Part shown: one piece after another, positions 27,294-37,556 of the stretch
How positions within the stretch are numbered: the first letter of the stretch is position 1
How the letters are laid out: every line of letters begins with the position of its first letter
Assembly (NCBI GenBank): GCA_021498095.1
Contig: JAIZWK010000001.1
Location: 2,405,666 to 2,469,665 of the forward strand
Direction of reading: 5' to 3'
From: Candidatus Harpocratesius repetitus
GTDB lineage: Archaea; Asgardarchaeota; Lokiarchaeia; Sigyniarchaeales; Promethearchaeaceae
DNA: 64,000 bases
Position numbers and translations under genes: made by a program
Notes under the pieces: model-generated
What the model was told of the DNA's origin: nothing
The model's input: the letters and a program-made list of their open reading frames with translations, nothing else
The model's database searches: none

Positions 27294-28487
27294 ATGAGCG
27301 AAAACTCACGAAAAAAACGATTAAAGGAAATAATTCTGCAACTTCACGCAGGAAAGGATCCTAATAAGCTAAAAGATGTATTTAGAAAGGACTTTGGAAG
27401 TATATCTTCTGATGAAATTGCCGCTATGGAACAAGAATTAATCAGTAATGGAGAATTAACTGCTGAACAGGTAACAAAATTATGCGATTTGCATGTGGAG
27501 ATTTTTAAAGAATCAATTGAAATTCCGGATCATCCAGAATTGAGTCCAGGCCATCCTATTCATACGTATAGGATGGAAAATGTTAAAGCAAAAGATATTA
27601 TTAAAGAACTACGTCAAAACTTCAATCCATCCCTTTTCAAATCTTTAGAACAGATCAAAATCCATTATACTCGCCTAGAAAATCAACTTTTCCCCTTACT
27701 TGAAGAAGTGGGTTTTTCTGGACCTTCTCAAGTAATGTGGGCAAAACATGATGAAGTAAGAGAGATGTTTCGCAACCCAGATACAGTTGATAAAGAAGAA
27801 CTTTATCAGGCAATTGAAGAAATGGCATTTAAAGAAGAAAATATTCTCTTCCCAGCAGCTTTAGATAAATTATCAGAAACACAATGGATAAAAGTAAAAA
27901 ATGGAGAAGAACAAATAGGGTTTGCTTGGGTTACTCCAGGAAATCAATGGAAACCAATAACTCCAGCAACATTACACCAAACTTCAATAAAACCAATATT
28001 GTCGAAAATAAAATCAAAAGACAATACGAAAAATCATAGCTCTTTATCAAATTTAACATCCAACTTAGGTGTTCATTTAGATCTTAATACAGGTACATTA
28101 ACTTTAAACCAACTAGATCTCATGCTTCAACACCTTCCACTCGATTTGACATTCATTGATGCAGATGATAATGTACTATATTATTCTGATACGCCAGAAC
28201 GTATCTTTCCCCGTAGTCCCGGAATAATTGGAAGAAATGTTATGAATTGCCATCCTCCTAAAAGTCAACATATTGTAAAAAGGATTTTGGAATCGTTTAA
28301 GAATGGTAGCAAAGATGTCGCCGAATTTTGGATTCAAATGGGAGGAAAATTCATTTACATTCGATACTTTGCAGTACGCGATGTAAATAATAACTATGCA
28401 GGAACATTAGAAGTTTCACAAGAGATTTCACATCTTAAAACCCTAGAAGGAGAGCGCAGACTGCTGAATTGGGAACAAGATAATTAA
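27294..28487 (+). CDS. DUF438-hemerythrin-PAS sensor-like protein
   Basis: About 397 aa from the ATG at 27294 (MSENSRKKRL), preferred over 27225 because it begins at the conserved DUF438 helix. Order: DUF438 (~10-75, ending KLCDLHVEIF), hemerythrin-like HHE domain (~85-205, with HYTRLENQLFPLLE, MWAKHDEVREMF and EENILFPAAL carrying the His/Glu ligands of a di-iron site), then a PAS domain (DLTFIDADDNVLYYSDTPERIFPR). This domain set is known in anaerobes, where it is thought to sense oxygen, NO or redox state. No output domain is present, so it probably acts through a partner. Cytosolic, no signal peptide. Confidence 0.88.
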   Translation: MSENSRKKRLKEIILQLHAGKDPNKLKDVFRKDFGSISSDEIAAMEQELISNGELTAEQVTKLCDLHVEIFKESIEIPDHPELSPGHPIHTYRMENVKAKDIIKELRQNFNPSLFKSLEQIKIHYTRLENQLFPLLEEVGFSGPSQVMWAKHDEVREMFRNPDTVDKEELYQAIEEMAFKEENILFPAALDKLSETQWIKVKNGEEQIGFAWVTPGNQWKPITPATLHQTSIKPILSKIKSKDNTKNHSSLSNLTSNLGVHLDLNTGTLTLNQLDLMLQHLPLDLTFIDADDNVLYYSDTPERIFPRSPGIIGRNVMNCHPPKSQHIVKRILESFKNGSKDVAEFWIQMGGKFIYIRYFAVRDVNNNYAGTLEVSQEISHLKTLEGERRLLNWEQDN

Positions 28488-28646
28488 GATTTTTTTATTT
28501 TCCATAAATATTTTTTTTAATTTTCTTCAGAACTCTTCAATTTTTATTAATAAATTGCAATATTAAGAAAAGAATTTGATTTTAAGAGTTGGATTTTGAT
28601 ATATTTTAACTAAAAGAAAAAGAGAGAAAAAATTTAAGAAATATTT

Positions 28647-30716
28647 CTATTTCCATTCATAACCGCAATCTTTGCAGTAATATTTTTTACCATATATTGG
28701 TGAACCGCTAATATATGAAATTGGATGTTCACGATCTTCTTTGGTTCCAATATTCTTCGAATTACAGTGTGCACAGATTAGTCGACTATCACTTTGCTCT
28801 GGTTTATTTTCCCGAATTACTGCTTTTACTGGTTCTTCTTCTGCAGGTGCTTCTTCAGATTCTTTTGGTTCACTTTCGACTTTTTGTTTTAATTCAGTTA
28901 CTCCCCGATTCATATAATCTGCTTTGGCAACTCGCACAACAGGTTCAAAACGCTCAAAATTACCAGAACCTTCAGCATCATATGAAAGTATGACTTGATC
29001 TCCTGGTTGCATAATATCTAACATCCAAATAACTTTGGAGGGGTGATTTCCTTCAGATACATTATATTCAGGATTTAAATCACTTGGACTGAAATTAGCT
29101 ACTTTAAAACCTGCAGGGATTGTTTCTTCTATAGCTACATTTTTTAATTCAACTTCACCTGCATTTTTAATCTTAATTTTAACACGAAATTCACCCACAG
29201 AACTTCCAGGTTGAATCGCTTTAGAAGTTTTAAGTTTTCGTTTTGCATATTGAATTTTTACTTCAGGATTCTCATCTGTAAATTCAAATGCATATCCTTC
29301 TGGCAAAGTTTTCGCAAAGGTTGAAATTTTAAGATTATACTGCTCATTTGGTTGAGGATTTTGAGCAACGATAGGATAAGTAATCACTATTTTTGAACCA
29401 GGTAAATATTTCTTTGGTAATTCTGTTAATTTAAAGAAATCCATTTCTATTGTGTGAGGAGTTCCAACATTATGATCATTTGGGCTTATTGTATATTTTA
29501 GGTTTTCTTGTTCAATTTTTGTTATTGTATCTCCATTAGCATCAACTAAGTGTGCATTAATTTCCATTATATCTGGAACATCAAAATCGACTGGAATGGT
29601 ATCAATAACTTTCAATTCGTTAATTGTGGCTGTTCCAACATTAGTAATAGTGTTAGTAATTCTGATATCAGTCTTTGCATTTGCTTTAACTTGTGGAGGA
29701 TTAATATCTTTTTCTACATTTGTTTCTAAAACATTAAACTCAGATGGAACCTTAACAATTTTACCATTAAGTACGGTTTCTACAATATAATTTACAGTGA
29801 AATCAACTTTATGAGAAAATTTAGGCACATTTACTGATTCTAATGAAAATTCATGAACCCATGACTCATTAGGTGGTAATACAACATTTAAATCCAAATC
29901 AATGATTTTATCTTGGATTTCAGTATTATGAATAACTTCTGCTTTAGTAATGGTTAATTCAAAATCCGAATCATTATCGAATTCTAACTCGCATTTCCAC
30001 CAACCAGGTTTAGTATCATCTTCTTCTGAAGAGATTCCAACCATTGTTTCGGTTATTGCTTTTACTTTAGCTGCAATTTTAGATTTCAAAGCATTTGGGG
30101 CAGTATAGGTTACTTGAAGTTCATTTCCATTTTTTATCTTAGAATCTGTAATAGTAGCTCGACCTTCGATTTCAATTTCTGTAGATTCATGAGGTGCTAA
30201 TGAATCAATTATCCACTTTAATTGTCGTGTTTCACCATCATATACTGCATTACCGCTGCTAAATCTTGCGATTTTCACTTCTTTCAAATAATCAGCAAGA
30301 GTTTTTGTGAGTTCAATGTTTCGAATTGGAACATCGATTGTATTGGTTAATGTGATAAATATTGAACCAAAATTCTTGGCATTAAGAGTAAAATTTTGAT
30401 TTAAATCATCAAAATCTTTAGAAGTATCAAATTTTTCTACCACTTCAAGGACAGGTTTTTTCATCTGCGGAATATCATATTCAAAAAGCCAGGTATTTTC
30501 TGGAGCAATTACATTTCGCTCGTAATGGCTTTGAATATTCTTCAATAATTCAGTATCTTGAATATCCAACTCTACATTCCATATTTTATGGGCTGAAGAT
30601 GGATTAACAACTTCTAATTTTCCGTTACAGATTATGGAATCAACCGAATTGTCGGCTTTCAAAACGGTTTCTTCCATTTCTTTAATATTTATATTAATTT
30701 TATCTTTACTTGGCAT
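28647..30716 (-). CDS. DUF11-repeat protein with C-terminal zinc ribbon
   Basis: 689 aa of repeated beta-sandwich modules of DUF11 type, each with the pattern of strands plus a phrase such as KNVAIEETIPAGFKV or NELKVIDTIPVDFDVP, and KVIWMLDIMQPGD. The last ~40 residues are a zinc ribbon (ICAHCNSKNIG ... YYCKDCGYEWK). There is no signal peptide or transmembrane segment, unlike bacterial DUF11 surface proteins, so it should be cytosolic. Similar proteins are common in Asgard archaea as far as I recall. An acidic linker (EEAPAEEEP) precedes the zinc ribbon. Confidence 0.82.
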   Translation of the reverse strand: MPSKDKININIKEMEETVLKADNSVDSIICNGKLEVVNPSSAHKIWNVELDIQDTELLKNIQSHYERNVIAPENTWLFEYDIPQMKKPVLEVVEKFDTSKDFDDLNQNFTLNAKNFGSIFITLTNTIDVPIRNIELTKTLADYLKEVKIARFSSGNAVYDGETRQLKWIIDSLAPHESTEIEIEGRATITDSKIKNGNELQVTYTAPNALKSKIAAKVKAITETMVGISSEEDDTKPGWWKCELEFDNDSDFELTITKAEVIHNTEIQDKIIDLDLNVVLPPNESWVHEFSLESVNVPKFSHKVDFTVNYIVETVLNGKIVKVPSEFNVLETNVEKDINPPQVKANAKTDIRITNTITNVGTATINELKVIDTIPVDFDVPDIMEINAHLVDANGDTITKIEQENLKYTISPNDHNVGTPHTIEMDFFKLTELPKKYLPGSKIVITYPIVAQNPQPNEQYNLKISTFAKTLPEGYAFEFTDENPEVKIQYAKRKLKTSKAIQPGSSVGEFRVKIKIKNAGEVELKNVAIEETIPAGFKVANFSPSDLNPEYNVSEGNHPSKVIWMLDIMQPGDQVILSYDAEGSGNFERFEPVVRVAKADYMNRGVTELKQKVESEPKESEEAPAEEEPVKAVIRENKPEQSDSRLICAHCNSKNIGTKEDREHPISYISGSPIYGKKYYCKDCGYEWK

Positions 30717-30988
30717 ACAACAATCACTTTTAATCGTTTAATGGAATTAGCGAGAGGGGTAAAAGGTGCATATTTTACCTTCAAACCAACAACGGGAAAA
30801 ATATGAGAGCATATCATGGATTTTAGACATTTTTGTTTGTGTATTCTGCAAAGTTCTCAAGAATTCCCTATCATGATTAACATTTTCGGCTTTTTAAAGT
30901 TTTATCTAGAGAAAATTCTTAGAAAAAATTTCATAAATATAGAGAAAAAATCCAATTTTTCATTTTTGCTCATTTCTTAGAAAATTTT

Positions 30989-32299
30989 ATGTTAAATCAA
31001 CCAAATTCTATGGAACGTAATGAATCTCCAAATAATTCGCACCAAATTCAGCAAAATCCTTTAAATAAACTTAATCAAAAAAAGAAAAATGTTGAAATTA
31101 AAAATACAAGAATATCCACCGAATCCACAAAAACATTAATCGAACTATTTATTCTTAAAGATATCCAAATTCCAAAATATACCAATGAATTCTGGACCTC
31201 AAAACAAAGACAAGCATCTTCTCTTCACGAAATTTCCTATCGAGCTTGTTTTAAACCTCAATTACCGCGATTTTTCATTAATTTGCTCTCAAAACCAAAA
31301 GATATAATATACGATCCATTCAGTGGTCGAGGAACCACTGTTATAGAAGCAGGAATTTTAGGAAGGAACATTATTCAAAATGATATTAATCCTTTAAGCC
31401 AAATTCTATGTCAACCACGCTTCTTTTTACCTAAGCTTGATGAGATTCAGAAGCGATTAAAAGAAATTCCTATTGATTATTCAGCAAAAGCAGAAATCGA
31501 TCTTTCTATGTTTTATCATAAAAAAACTGAAAGTGAAATAGTTTCTTTAAAAAAATATCTTCAAAAACGAATAGAAAACAAAGAAGAAGATGATATCGAT
31601 AGATGGATTAGAATGGTAGCAACTAATCGTCTAACTGGGCATTCACAAGGCTTTTTTTCAGTTTATACATTGCCCCCTAATCAAGCTGTCTCCCAATCCA
31701 GTCAAATTAAAATCAACAAGAAACGAAATCAAACTCCTGAATACAAAGAAATTTTCTCCCGAATACTAAAGAAATCAAAATCTTTATTGAGAAATATTTC
31801 AGAAATCCAGAAAGAAAATTTAGAGAAAACAGGAAGAAAGGGAATTTTTTTATCGAAAAACGCTAAAGACACAAATGAAATTGAAAATGATAGTGTTCAG
31901 CTTATTGTAACCTCTCCACCATTTTTAAAAGTAGTTGATTATTCAAGCGATAATTGGCTACGATGTTGGTTTAATTCGATAGATACAAAATCAATATCCG
32001 AAAAAATTACCGTAACAAGTTCTATTGATATATGGGTAAATGAAATGACGAAAATATTTTACGAATTCTACCGCATTGTAAAACCTAACGGTTGGATTGC
32101 TTTTGAAGTTGGAGAATTAGATAAGGGAAAAATTAATTTGGATGAGATTGTGGTTCCTATCGGGAAAAATACAAGCTTCACACCCAAAGCTATAATAGTT
32201 AATCAACAATCATTCACAAAAACCTCGAATATTTGGGGAATTAAAAATAACAAACGAGGGACAAACACTAATAGAATTGTGCTATTTCAAAAGACATGA
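30989..32299 (+). CDS. Orphan DNA methyltransferase (SPPF type)
   Basis: 436 aa. SAM-binding motif I is IYDPFSGRGTTVIEA (about residue 109); catalytic motif IV is VTSPPFLKVVDYSSDNW (about 310). The ~190 residues between are likely the target-recognition region. The C-terminus ends RGTNTNRIVLFQK, similar to other such enzymes. No nuclease gene is adjacent, so it is an orphan, with a possible regulatory or protective role. Product N4-methylcytosine or N6-methyladenine cannot be decided from the motif. The N-terminal ~45 residues are low-complexity Asn/Gln/Lys. Confidence 0.85.
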   Translation: MLNQPNSMERNESPNNSHQIQQNPLNKLNQKKKNVEIKNTRISTESTKTLIELFILKDIQIPKYTNEFWTSKQRQASSLHEISYRACFKPQLPRFFINLLSKPKDIIYDPFSGRGTTVIEAGILGRNIIQNDINPLSQILCQPRFFLPKLDEIQKRLKEIPIDYSAKAEIDLSMFYHKKTESEIVSLKKYLQKRIENKEEDDIDRWIRMVATNRLTGHSQGFFSVYTLPPNQAVSQSSQIKINKKRNQTPEYKEIFSRILKKSKSLLRNISEIQKENLEKTGRKGIFLSKNAKDTNEIENDSVQLIVTSPPFLKVVDYSSDNWLRCWFNSIDTKSISEKITVTSSIDIWVNEMTKIFYEFYRIVKPNGWIAFEVGELDKGKINLDEIVVPIGKNTSFTPKAIIVNQQSFTKTSNIWGIKNNKRGTNTNRIVLFQKT

Positions 32300-32953
32300 T
32301 ATTATTTTGATTAAGTGCTTTACATAACCACTCAACCATTGCTATACATGAACCTTAATTTCAAATTTAATGGAAAATATTTATAGAACATTATTTTATC
32401 TTCATAAAACAAGCATTTCAAGGCGAACTGGTTCAATATTGTTGAATTACAGTAGAATTATAGTTGAATTTTCTTTTTTTTTTTAATTTAACATTTATAA
32501 TTTATCGATGATTTATTTTTCAAATTTTTGAAATTTTATTCTTTGATGAAATTATTCTCAACAAAAAGCAAGAATCTTAAAGACGATAATTCAAAAAAAG
32601 TATTTTATTCAAAATTCATTCTCTATATTTTTATTTATAATATTTTCAAGAAAAACAAAAATAATGACATCTCTTTTTATAAAATCAAAAAGGTGAAACA
32701 TCAAGAGTAATTGATAATTATTAAAAAAACCAAATTCAAAATTTCAATTTTTTGAAAGATTTAAATAATCAAGTTTCCTAAATATGATACAATTAGTGCA
32801 CTAATTATTGAAGGTCAATTTAGCTTTATAAACAGATATTGTATGATCCATAAAAAAGCAAAATCAGTGGACATTCTCCACGAGGGGCTTTTTAGGACAC
32901 ATTATCATCAAATTCTATCAGTATTTTTTTTTAAGAAAATGGTGAAATCTAAA
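32300..32953. other. Intergenic region upstream of oppB-type gene
   Basis: About 650 A+T-rich bases. A 60-aa lysine-rich ORF at 32528-32710 looks non-coding. It presumably holds the promoter of the permease pair. No substrate-binding protein gene, which usually lies here, is present. Confidence 0.5.
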
Positions 32954-33985
32954 ATGAGTTTAATAAAATATACAATAAGGAGGCTAATTGCACTAATCCC
33001 GATTTTACTTGGAGTAATGTTCCTAACTTTTTGGTTAGCCCAATTAATGCCTTCCGATCCTTGGACTTTAATGGCTGGGGAACGTTTAACTGATGCTCGG
33101 AAAAAATATATAGAAGAGCAAAAACAAAATTGGGGATATTATGATCCTATTTTAACCCAATTTCTAATTTATATGAAAAATCTATTTTCGGGGGATTGGG
33201 GTAATACAATTGCAGTTCTTCCAAAAGATACTCCTGTATGGGATATAATAGCATTAAAATTCCCAAAAACATTTGAGATAACAATTCTCTCAGTAAGTAT
33301 TGCAACTGTTGTAGGTATTTTTGCAGGAATATTCTCTGCTGTTCATCGAAATCAATGGTCTGATACAATTATTCGATTCTCTGCCTTAGTTGGAGTTGCA
33401 ATTCCTGTATTTTGGTTAGGAATGATTCTACAATTTATATTTGCGGTGAAATTGGGCTGGTTAGATGCAACTGGGTATCAAGGAATTCAATACATTACAT
33501 ATAAAACTGATATTACAGGATTAAGACTTTTAGATTCTTTTATTAAAGGTGATTTTGATGTCTTTAAAGATACAGTTTTGCACCTTATCATGCCTGTATT
33601 TGCTTTAAGTTTCATTTCAGTTGCAGGAATTACACGACAAACCCGTTCAAGTATGCTTGAAGTATTAGAATTGGATTACATACGAACTGCCCGAGCAAAA
33701 GGATGTTCTGAACATCAAGTTATCTACAAACATGCATGGAGAAACGCACAAATAACTACAATTACAATTGTTACTTTAAGTTTTGCAGGGTTACTTGGTG
33801 GAGCGGTATTAACAGAAACAACTTTTGCTTTAAATGGTATGGGAATGATGACACTCGATGCAATCAACAGTCAAGATTATTTCTTAATCAATGCAAGCGT
33901 ATTCCTAATGACCATCATCTTCGTACTTGCAAACTTAATTACAGACATACTATATGGAGTCGTGGATCCACGAATCCGATATTAA
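32954..33985 (+). CDS. ABC transporter permease, DppB/OppB type
   Basis: I chose ATG 32954 (MSLIKYTIRRLIALIPILLGVMFLTFWLAQLMPSDPW is the conserved start) with GGTGA 8 bases upstream; the track's 38 extra residues are not typical. Six membrane segments and the EAA-type cytosolic loop (DYIRTARAKGCSEHQVIYKHAWRNA) for ATPase contact are visible, and the C-terminus DILYGVVDPRIRY is a family hallmark. It forms a heterodimeric channel with the next gene for peptides or other oligomeric solutes. It overlaps the track start of the next gene, but the likely start of that gene is 13 bases after its stop. Confidence 0.93.
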   Translation: MSLIKYTIRRLIALIPILLGVMFLTFWLAQLMPSDPWTLMAGERLTDARKKYIEEQKQNWGYYDPILTQFLIYMKNLFSGDWGNTIAVLPKDTPVWDIIALKFPKTFEITILSVSIATVVGIFAGIFSAVHRNQWSDTIIRFSALVGVAIPVFWLGMILQFIFAVKLGWLDATGYQGIQYITYKTDITGLRLLDSFIKGDFDVFKDTVLHLIMPVFALSFISVAGITRQTRSSMLEVLELDYIRTARAKGCSEHQVIYKHAWRNAQITTITIVTLSFAGLLGGAVLTETTFALNGMGMMTLDAINSQDYFLINASVFLMTIIFVLANLITDILYGVVDPRIRY

Positions 33986-33998
33986 GGAGGCTCTAAAA

Positions 33999-35015
33999 AT
34001 GGAAGATGTTAAAGTTACTAACATTGAAGCGAAGTTATATAAACCAGAACCTTTTGAGAAACAAATGTCAGAAATAACTAAAAAATACTTAGGATTTTTG
34101 TTTGTTCCTGGAATGAAAAGTCGAGAATTAGAAAGACGACATGAAATGTTGACACGTTTTAAAAGTAAACGAAGATTTATTACCAAATTAAACAATCCTC
34201 TGACAATTTTTGGGTTCTTTATAATATTTATTGTGGTTACTTGGGCTGTTTTTGCCCCTTTAATCACAGTATTTGATTATGATATAGAAATTACCGGTAT
34301 TGCTGAGGGAATTACTCCATGGTCTGCACCAAATTATTTACACCCCTTAGGAGTCTCTAAATTTGGGCGTGATGTATTAGCAAGGTTGATATGGGGTGCG
34401 AGATCGTCACTTACTATGGGTTTATTCTCGATTATCATTAGTGTCACATTAGGAACTTTACTTGGAATCTTCTCCTCTTATCAAGGAGGAATAATTGATA
34501 ACATCATCATGCGAATAGTTGATATTATTATGGCTTTTCCTGGATTGATTATTGTAATCATCTTGATTTCAATATTGAATCCAAGTATGGAAACAATCTT
34601 ACTTACATATGGTATTTTAGGGATTCCGGGATATACAAGATTAATTCGAGGAACCGCACTCCAAGAAAAGAATAAAACCTATGTCGAAGCTGCAAAAGTG
34701 GCAGGAGCTAACGATTTAAAAATAATGTTCAAGCACATTCTTCCAAATTGTTTAGCACCAATAATTGTTGCATTTACATTTGATATAGGAGGAATTATTT
34801 TAAGCTTAGCCGGCCTATCATTTCTTGGCTTCTCTGATAGTTCATTAGTAGAATGGGGAACGGATATTAATTACGCTCGAAATCATATTTATGATGCACC
34901 TTGGGCAGCTTTTACTCCAGGTTTTGGAATTCTGTTGACTGTTTTAGCCTTTATGTTAGTAGGTGATGGATTACGGGATGCCTTAGATCCTCGATTACAA
35001 GGGAGAAAAAATTAA
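33999..35015 (+). CDS. ABC transporter permease, DppC/OppC type
   Basis: The ATG at 33999 (MEDVKVTN) has a strong AAGGAGG 8-9 bases upstream, so I reject the longer track start. About 338 aa with an N-terminal cytosolic region, TM1 (PLTIFGFFIIFIVVTWAVFAP), the GVSKFGRDVLARLIWGARSSL segment, EAA loop (YVEAAKVAGANDLKIMFKHILPN) and C-terminal GDGLRDALDPRLQGR, all typical of DppC. Partner of the preceding permease. No opp ATPase or solute-binding gene is in the window, so these must be supplied from elsewhere. Confidence 0.94.
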   Translation: MEDVKVTNIEAKLYKPEPFEKQMSEITKKYLGFLFVPGMKSRELERRHEMLTRFKSKRRFITKLNNPLTIFGFFIIFIVVTWAVFAPLITVFDYDIEITGIAEGITPWSAPNYLHPLGVSKFGRDVLARLIWGARSSLTMGLFSIIISVTLGTLLGIFSSYQGGIIDNIIMRIVDIIMAFPGLIIVIILISILNPSMETILLTYGILGIPGYTRLIRGTALQEKNKTYVEAAKVAGANDLKIMFKHILPNCLAPIIVAFTFDIGGIILSLAGLSFLGFSDSSLVEWGTDINYARNHIYDAPWAAFTPGFGILLTVLAFMLVGDGLRDALDPRLQGRKN

Positions 35016-35245
35016 ATTTAGAAAAAGTTCATAACACAACTATTTAAGGTGTTTTAAAACCATCTATACCTTTTTTCTTTTAATTATTAAGCCATTTTGG
35101 TTCTTTGGAAACAAATTTTCTCTTTACTTTATGTCATGTATTACTACTTAGTATCTATATTGCATTCTCTTTTAAGTAGACTAAGATCTTTGATAGTTAT
35201 TGTCAATATTTAAGAATTTTACGTATATTTGTATTTTTATTTATT

Positions 35246-35569
35246 TTATTCCATTTTTCTTCTTTCTTTTATTTGATCTAAAAAAACTTTTGGATTTACA
35301 TAGAATAAAATAAACGGCATTAAAGTTATAAATAATCCCAATCCAAATTCAGTGCAAGTATATAATACTCTTATAGGTTGTGAATCGATAACATGGCGTG
35401 AAATTATTTGTAAATTTTCAAGCTCTTTAAGTCGGATTGAAAGTGTTTTTGAAGAAATTTTTTCAATATGATTCTTTATTTCATTATAAAATGGATTTTT
35501 TAATGTAACAATAGCATTAACGATTTGTATCACCCATTTCTTTTGAATTAACTGAAATATTCCATGCAT
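35246..35569 (-). CDS. HxlR-type winged-helix regulator, 5' end unclear
   Basis: The ORF from ATG 35569 shows the HxlR winged helix: KKWVIQIVNAIVTLKNPFYNEIKNHI, then KTLSIRLKELENLQIISRHV and VLYTCTEFGLGL. Such proteins are dimeric transcription regulators. The frame is open for a further 66 codons upstream (PNWEEFKIVSTVSGIDQERFQTVWKELIQLYP...), which look coding, but no ATG, GTG or TTG exists before an in-frame TAG at 35768. Either the gene begins at a rare codon such as ATT (35767), or the 5' end has decayed. Divergent from the DUF6064 gene. Confidence 0.68.
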   Translation of the reverse strand: MHGIFQLIQKKWVIQIVNAIVTLKNPFYNEIKNHIEKISSKTLSIRLKELENLQIISRHVIDSQPIRVLYTCTEFGLGLFITLMPFILFYVNPKVFLDQIKERRKME

Positions 35570-35822
35570 TGCATTATTTTCAAGATCAATAATTGCATGT
35601 GATTTCGGTTCAAAATTATGCTCGTTTAGTCCCTTTATGATTGCTTTCTGAAGTTGTGGATATAATTGAATTAATTCTTTCCATACTGTTTGAAATCTTT
35701 CTTGATCAATTCCAGAAACGGTTGATACGATTTTAAATTCCTCCCAATTAGGTTTCTGCGCAGAAATCTACTTACAATGATGAATCTTTGATATTTATTA
35801 AATTACCCTTATTCAGATAATT

Positions 35823-36467
35823 ATGATTCCTGCATCTGATTGGTGGAATATTATCAGTAATTATGGATTATCGATTTTTCCGATGCAATTTATCAATTTT
35901 GCATTGGGTTTTGTTTTAGTTGTTTACTTTTTAGTCAAAAAAAATGAACTTGCTAGCCGATTATTGAAATGCTATTTTGTTTATGCATTTCTTTGGATAG
36001 GAATTATCTTTTTCTTTCTATTAGGAAAAGATTTACCCGCATACATTATACAAACTTCGCTCTTTTCTTTATTAGGGATACTATTTGCAATAGATTTCAA
36101 ATGGAATAGAATAGTTTTTAAAATACCTCAAGGAAAAACTAAGAAAACACTATATTTTGTGTTGTTAGTGTTAGTATTTGCTTATCCATTAATTGGTTAT
36201 CTATTAGGTGGCCATTCTTACCCAAAATTAATAATTCTCGGATCTTATCCATGCCCAACCACAGCATTAGCTTTAGTCTTGATTTCTGGAAATAGTCGAA
36301 AAATCGATTGGAAAATATTCCTATTACTTCTTATTTGGGCAATTCCTTTTCCAATCTTTATTCAGATTCCACAATTTGGAGTATATGAAGATATAATTAT
36401 GTTATTAAGTGGATTGTATTCAGCTGGTTTATGGATTTACGATAAAAAGCCCATCCTTCAAAACTAA
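35823..36467 (+). CDS. DUF6064-type membrane protein
   Basis: 214 aa, with six to seven membrane helices: FPMQFINFALGFVLVVYFL, CYFVYAFLWIGIIFFFLLG, TSLFSLLGILFAIDF, TLYFVLLVLVFAYPLIGYLLGG, IFLLLLIWAIPFPIFIQIP and EDIIMLLSGLYSAGLWIY. The segment GGHSYPKLIILGSYPCPTTALAL, with its cysteine and proline, is characteristic of the DUF6064 family. Function unknown. Starts near the likely promoter between it and the HxlR-type gene. Confidence 0.72.
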   Translation: MIPASDWWNIISNYGLSIFPMQFINFALGFVLVVYFLVKKNELASRLLKCYFVYAFLWIGIIFFFLLGKDLPAYIIQTSLFSLLGILFAIDFKWNRIVFKIPQGKTKKTLYFVLLVLVFAYPLIGYLLGGHSYPKLIILGSYPCPTTALALVLISGNSRKIDWKIFLLLLIWAIPFPIFIQIPQFGVYEDIIMLLSGLYSAGLWIYDKKPILQN

Positions 36468-36488
36468 TTTTTTATTTTCCTTTCTCTC

Positions 36489-37556
36489 TTAAAATGCTTT
36501 TTCAAATGGAAGAAGATTGAAAAGAAAATCTATTTTTGAGGTAAAAGTGGCATAAATACTCAAATCATCCAATTTTTCCTTTAAAGCCTGGTTAAAATTT
36601 TTGATGAACTGGGCTAATATGTTTTTTATTATTTTTTCAATTCCGAAAAACATTTTATTTACCAATAAAATCGCACAGATGGATCGATTTTGAACTGATT
36701 TGTAATCTAATAGAAAAATTCGGTCTCCAAAATATAATTGTTTGATTTTTGATTGAGTACAGGCAATCTTTTGCTGAATAATGGTGGAAGCATGAAAACT
36801 TGGTTCTAAAAGTTGAACATCTTTTCCGAGTTTAAATAAAACCATTCCACTTTCAGCATCTATAATAAGAAACTGGAATACTTTAATTGAATTTATGAAT
36901 ATCGACTTTGGATAGCGTAAATATAAAAATGTTGTTATTGAGAATCCAATAATTAAAAAAACTTCGCGTAAATACATGAAATGAAAAATTTTCACAAAAG
37001 CTTCCCTTAAAAATGCAATAATAAAACCCATTAAGATATATTTTTGATAGTTCTTTTCTTTGGTTAAGGTATTTTTATTAAAAGATTGAGTATAACGGTA
37101 AATTAATATTCCGACAATAGATCCTAAAAAAATGCCAATAAAAATGCTCATGATCGAAGTAAATTTCAAGATCCAACCATAATTTAATGAATATTCAATA
37201 ATCCAAGGTGAGTGGATGCAATTTCCCAATAAAAAAGCAGAGTATATTGAAATAAAAAAGAAATTTCCTGTTAATTTTTCTTGTTGAAGTGTTTCGATAA
37301 AAAAAACGAATAGAGGCATGCTAACAAACCAGCAAATAACACGACTTTCCATTAATATCAGTGCGATTTCAGGTCTTGATGAAGGAATAAAGAATGTAAT
37401 TAAGTAAAATAAGTCATTTAGAAAGAATAAAATAAGAAATATCGACTTAATTAGACTAGGAAAAAAATTAGTTTGTCGAAAATGCATTTGAATTGCTATA
37501 ATAAGGATTATTTCAATAAATAATATCCAGACTAGCAGTAAAAAACTGAGGAACAT
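36489..37556 (-). CDS. Seven-helix membrane domain fused to a longin/roadblock-like domain
   Basis: 355 aa. The N-terminal ~225 residues hold about seven membrane helices (e.g. FLLLVWILFIEIILIIAIQ, SIFLILFFLNDLFYLITFF, STIMSIFIGIFLGSIVGILIY). The C-terminal ~125 residues are cytosolic with the alternation of a longin/roadblock fold: FQFLIIDAESGMVLFKL, a middle helix, then IFLLDYKS / ICAILLVNK strands and a long helix (EKIIKNILAQFIKNF). Roadblock and longin domains in Asgard archaea are linked to small GTPases and membrane trafficking-like proteins, so this could recruit a GTPase to a membrane. The fold call is by eye. Confidence 0.65.
   Translation of the reverse strand: MFLSFLLLVWILFIEIILIIAIQMHFRQTNFFPSLIKSIFLILFFLNDLFYLITFFIPSSRPEIALILMESRVICWFVSMPLFVFFIETLQQEKLTGNFFFISIYSAFLLGNCIHSPWIIEYSLNYGWILKFTSIMSIFIGIFLGSIVGILIYRYTQSFNKNTLTKEKNYQKYILMGFIIAFLREAFVKIFHFMYLREVFLIIGFSITTFLYLRYPKSIFINSIKVFQFLIIDAESGMVLFKLGKDVQLLEPSFHASTIIQQKIACTQSKIKQLYFGDRIFLLDYKSVQNRSICAILLVNKMFFGIEKIIKNILAQFIKNFNQALKEKLDDLSIYATFTSKIDFLFNLLPFEKAF

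Noticed and set aside
32528-32710. 60-aa lysine-rich ORF
   Set aside because: Composition follows A-rich DNA; no neighbour overlap or Shine-Dalgarno.
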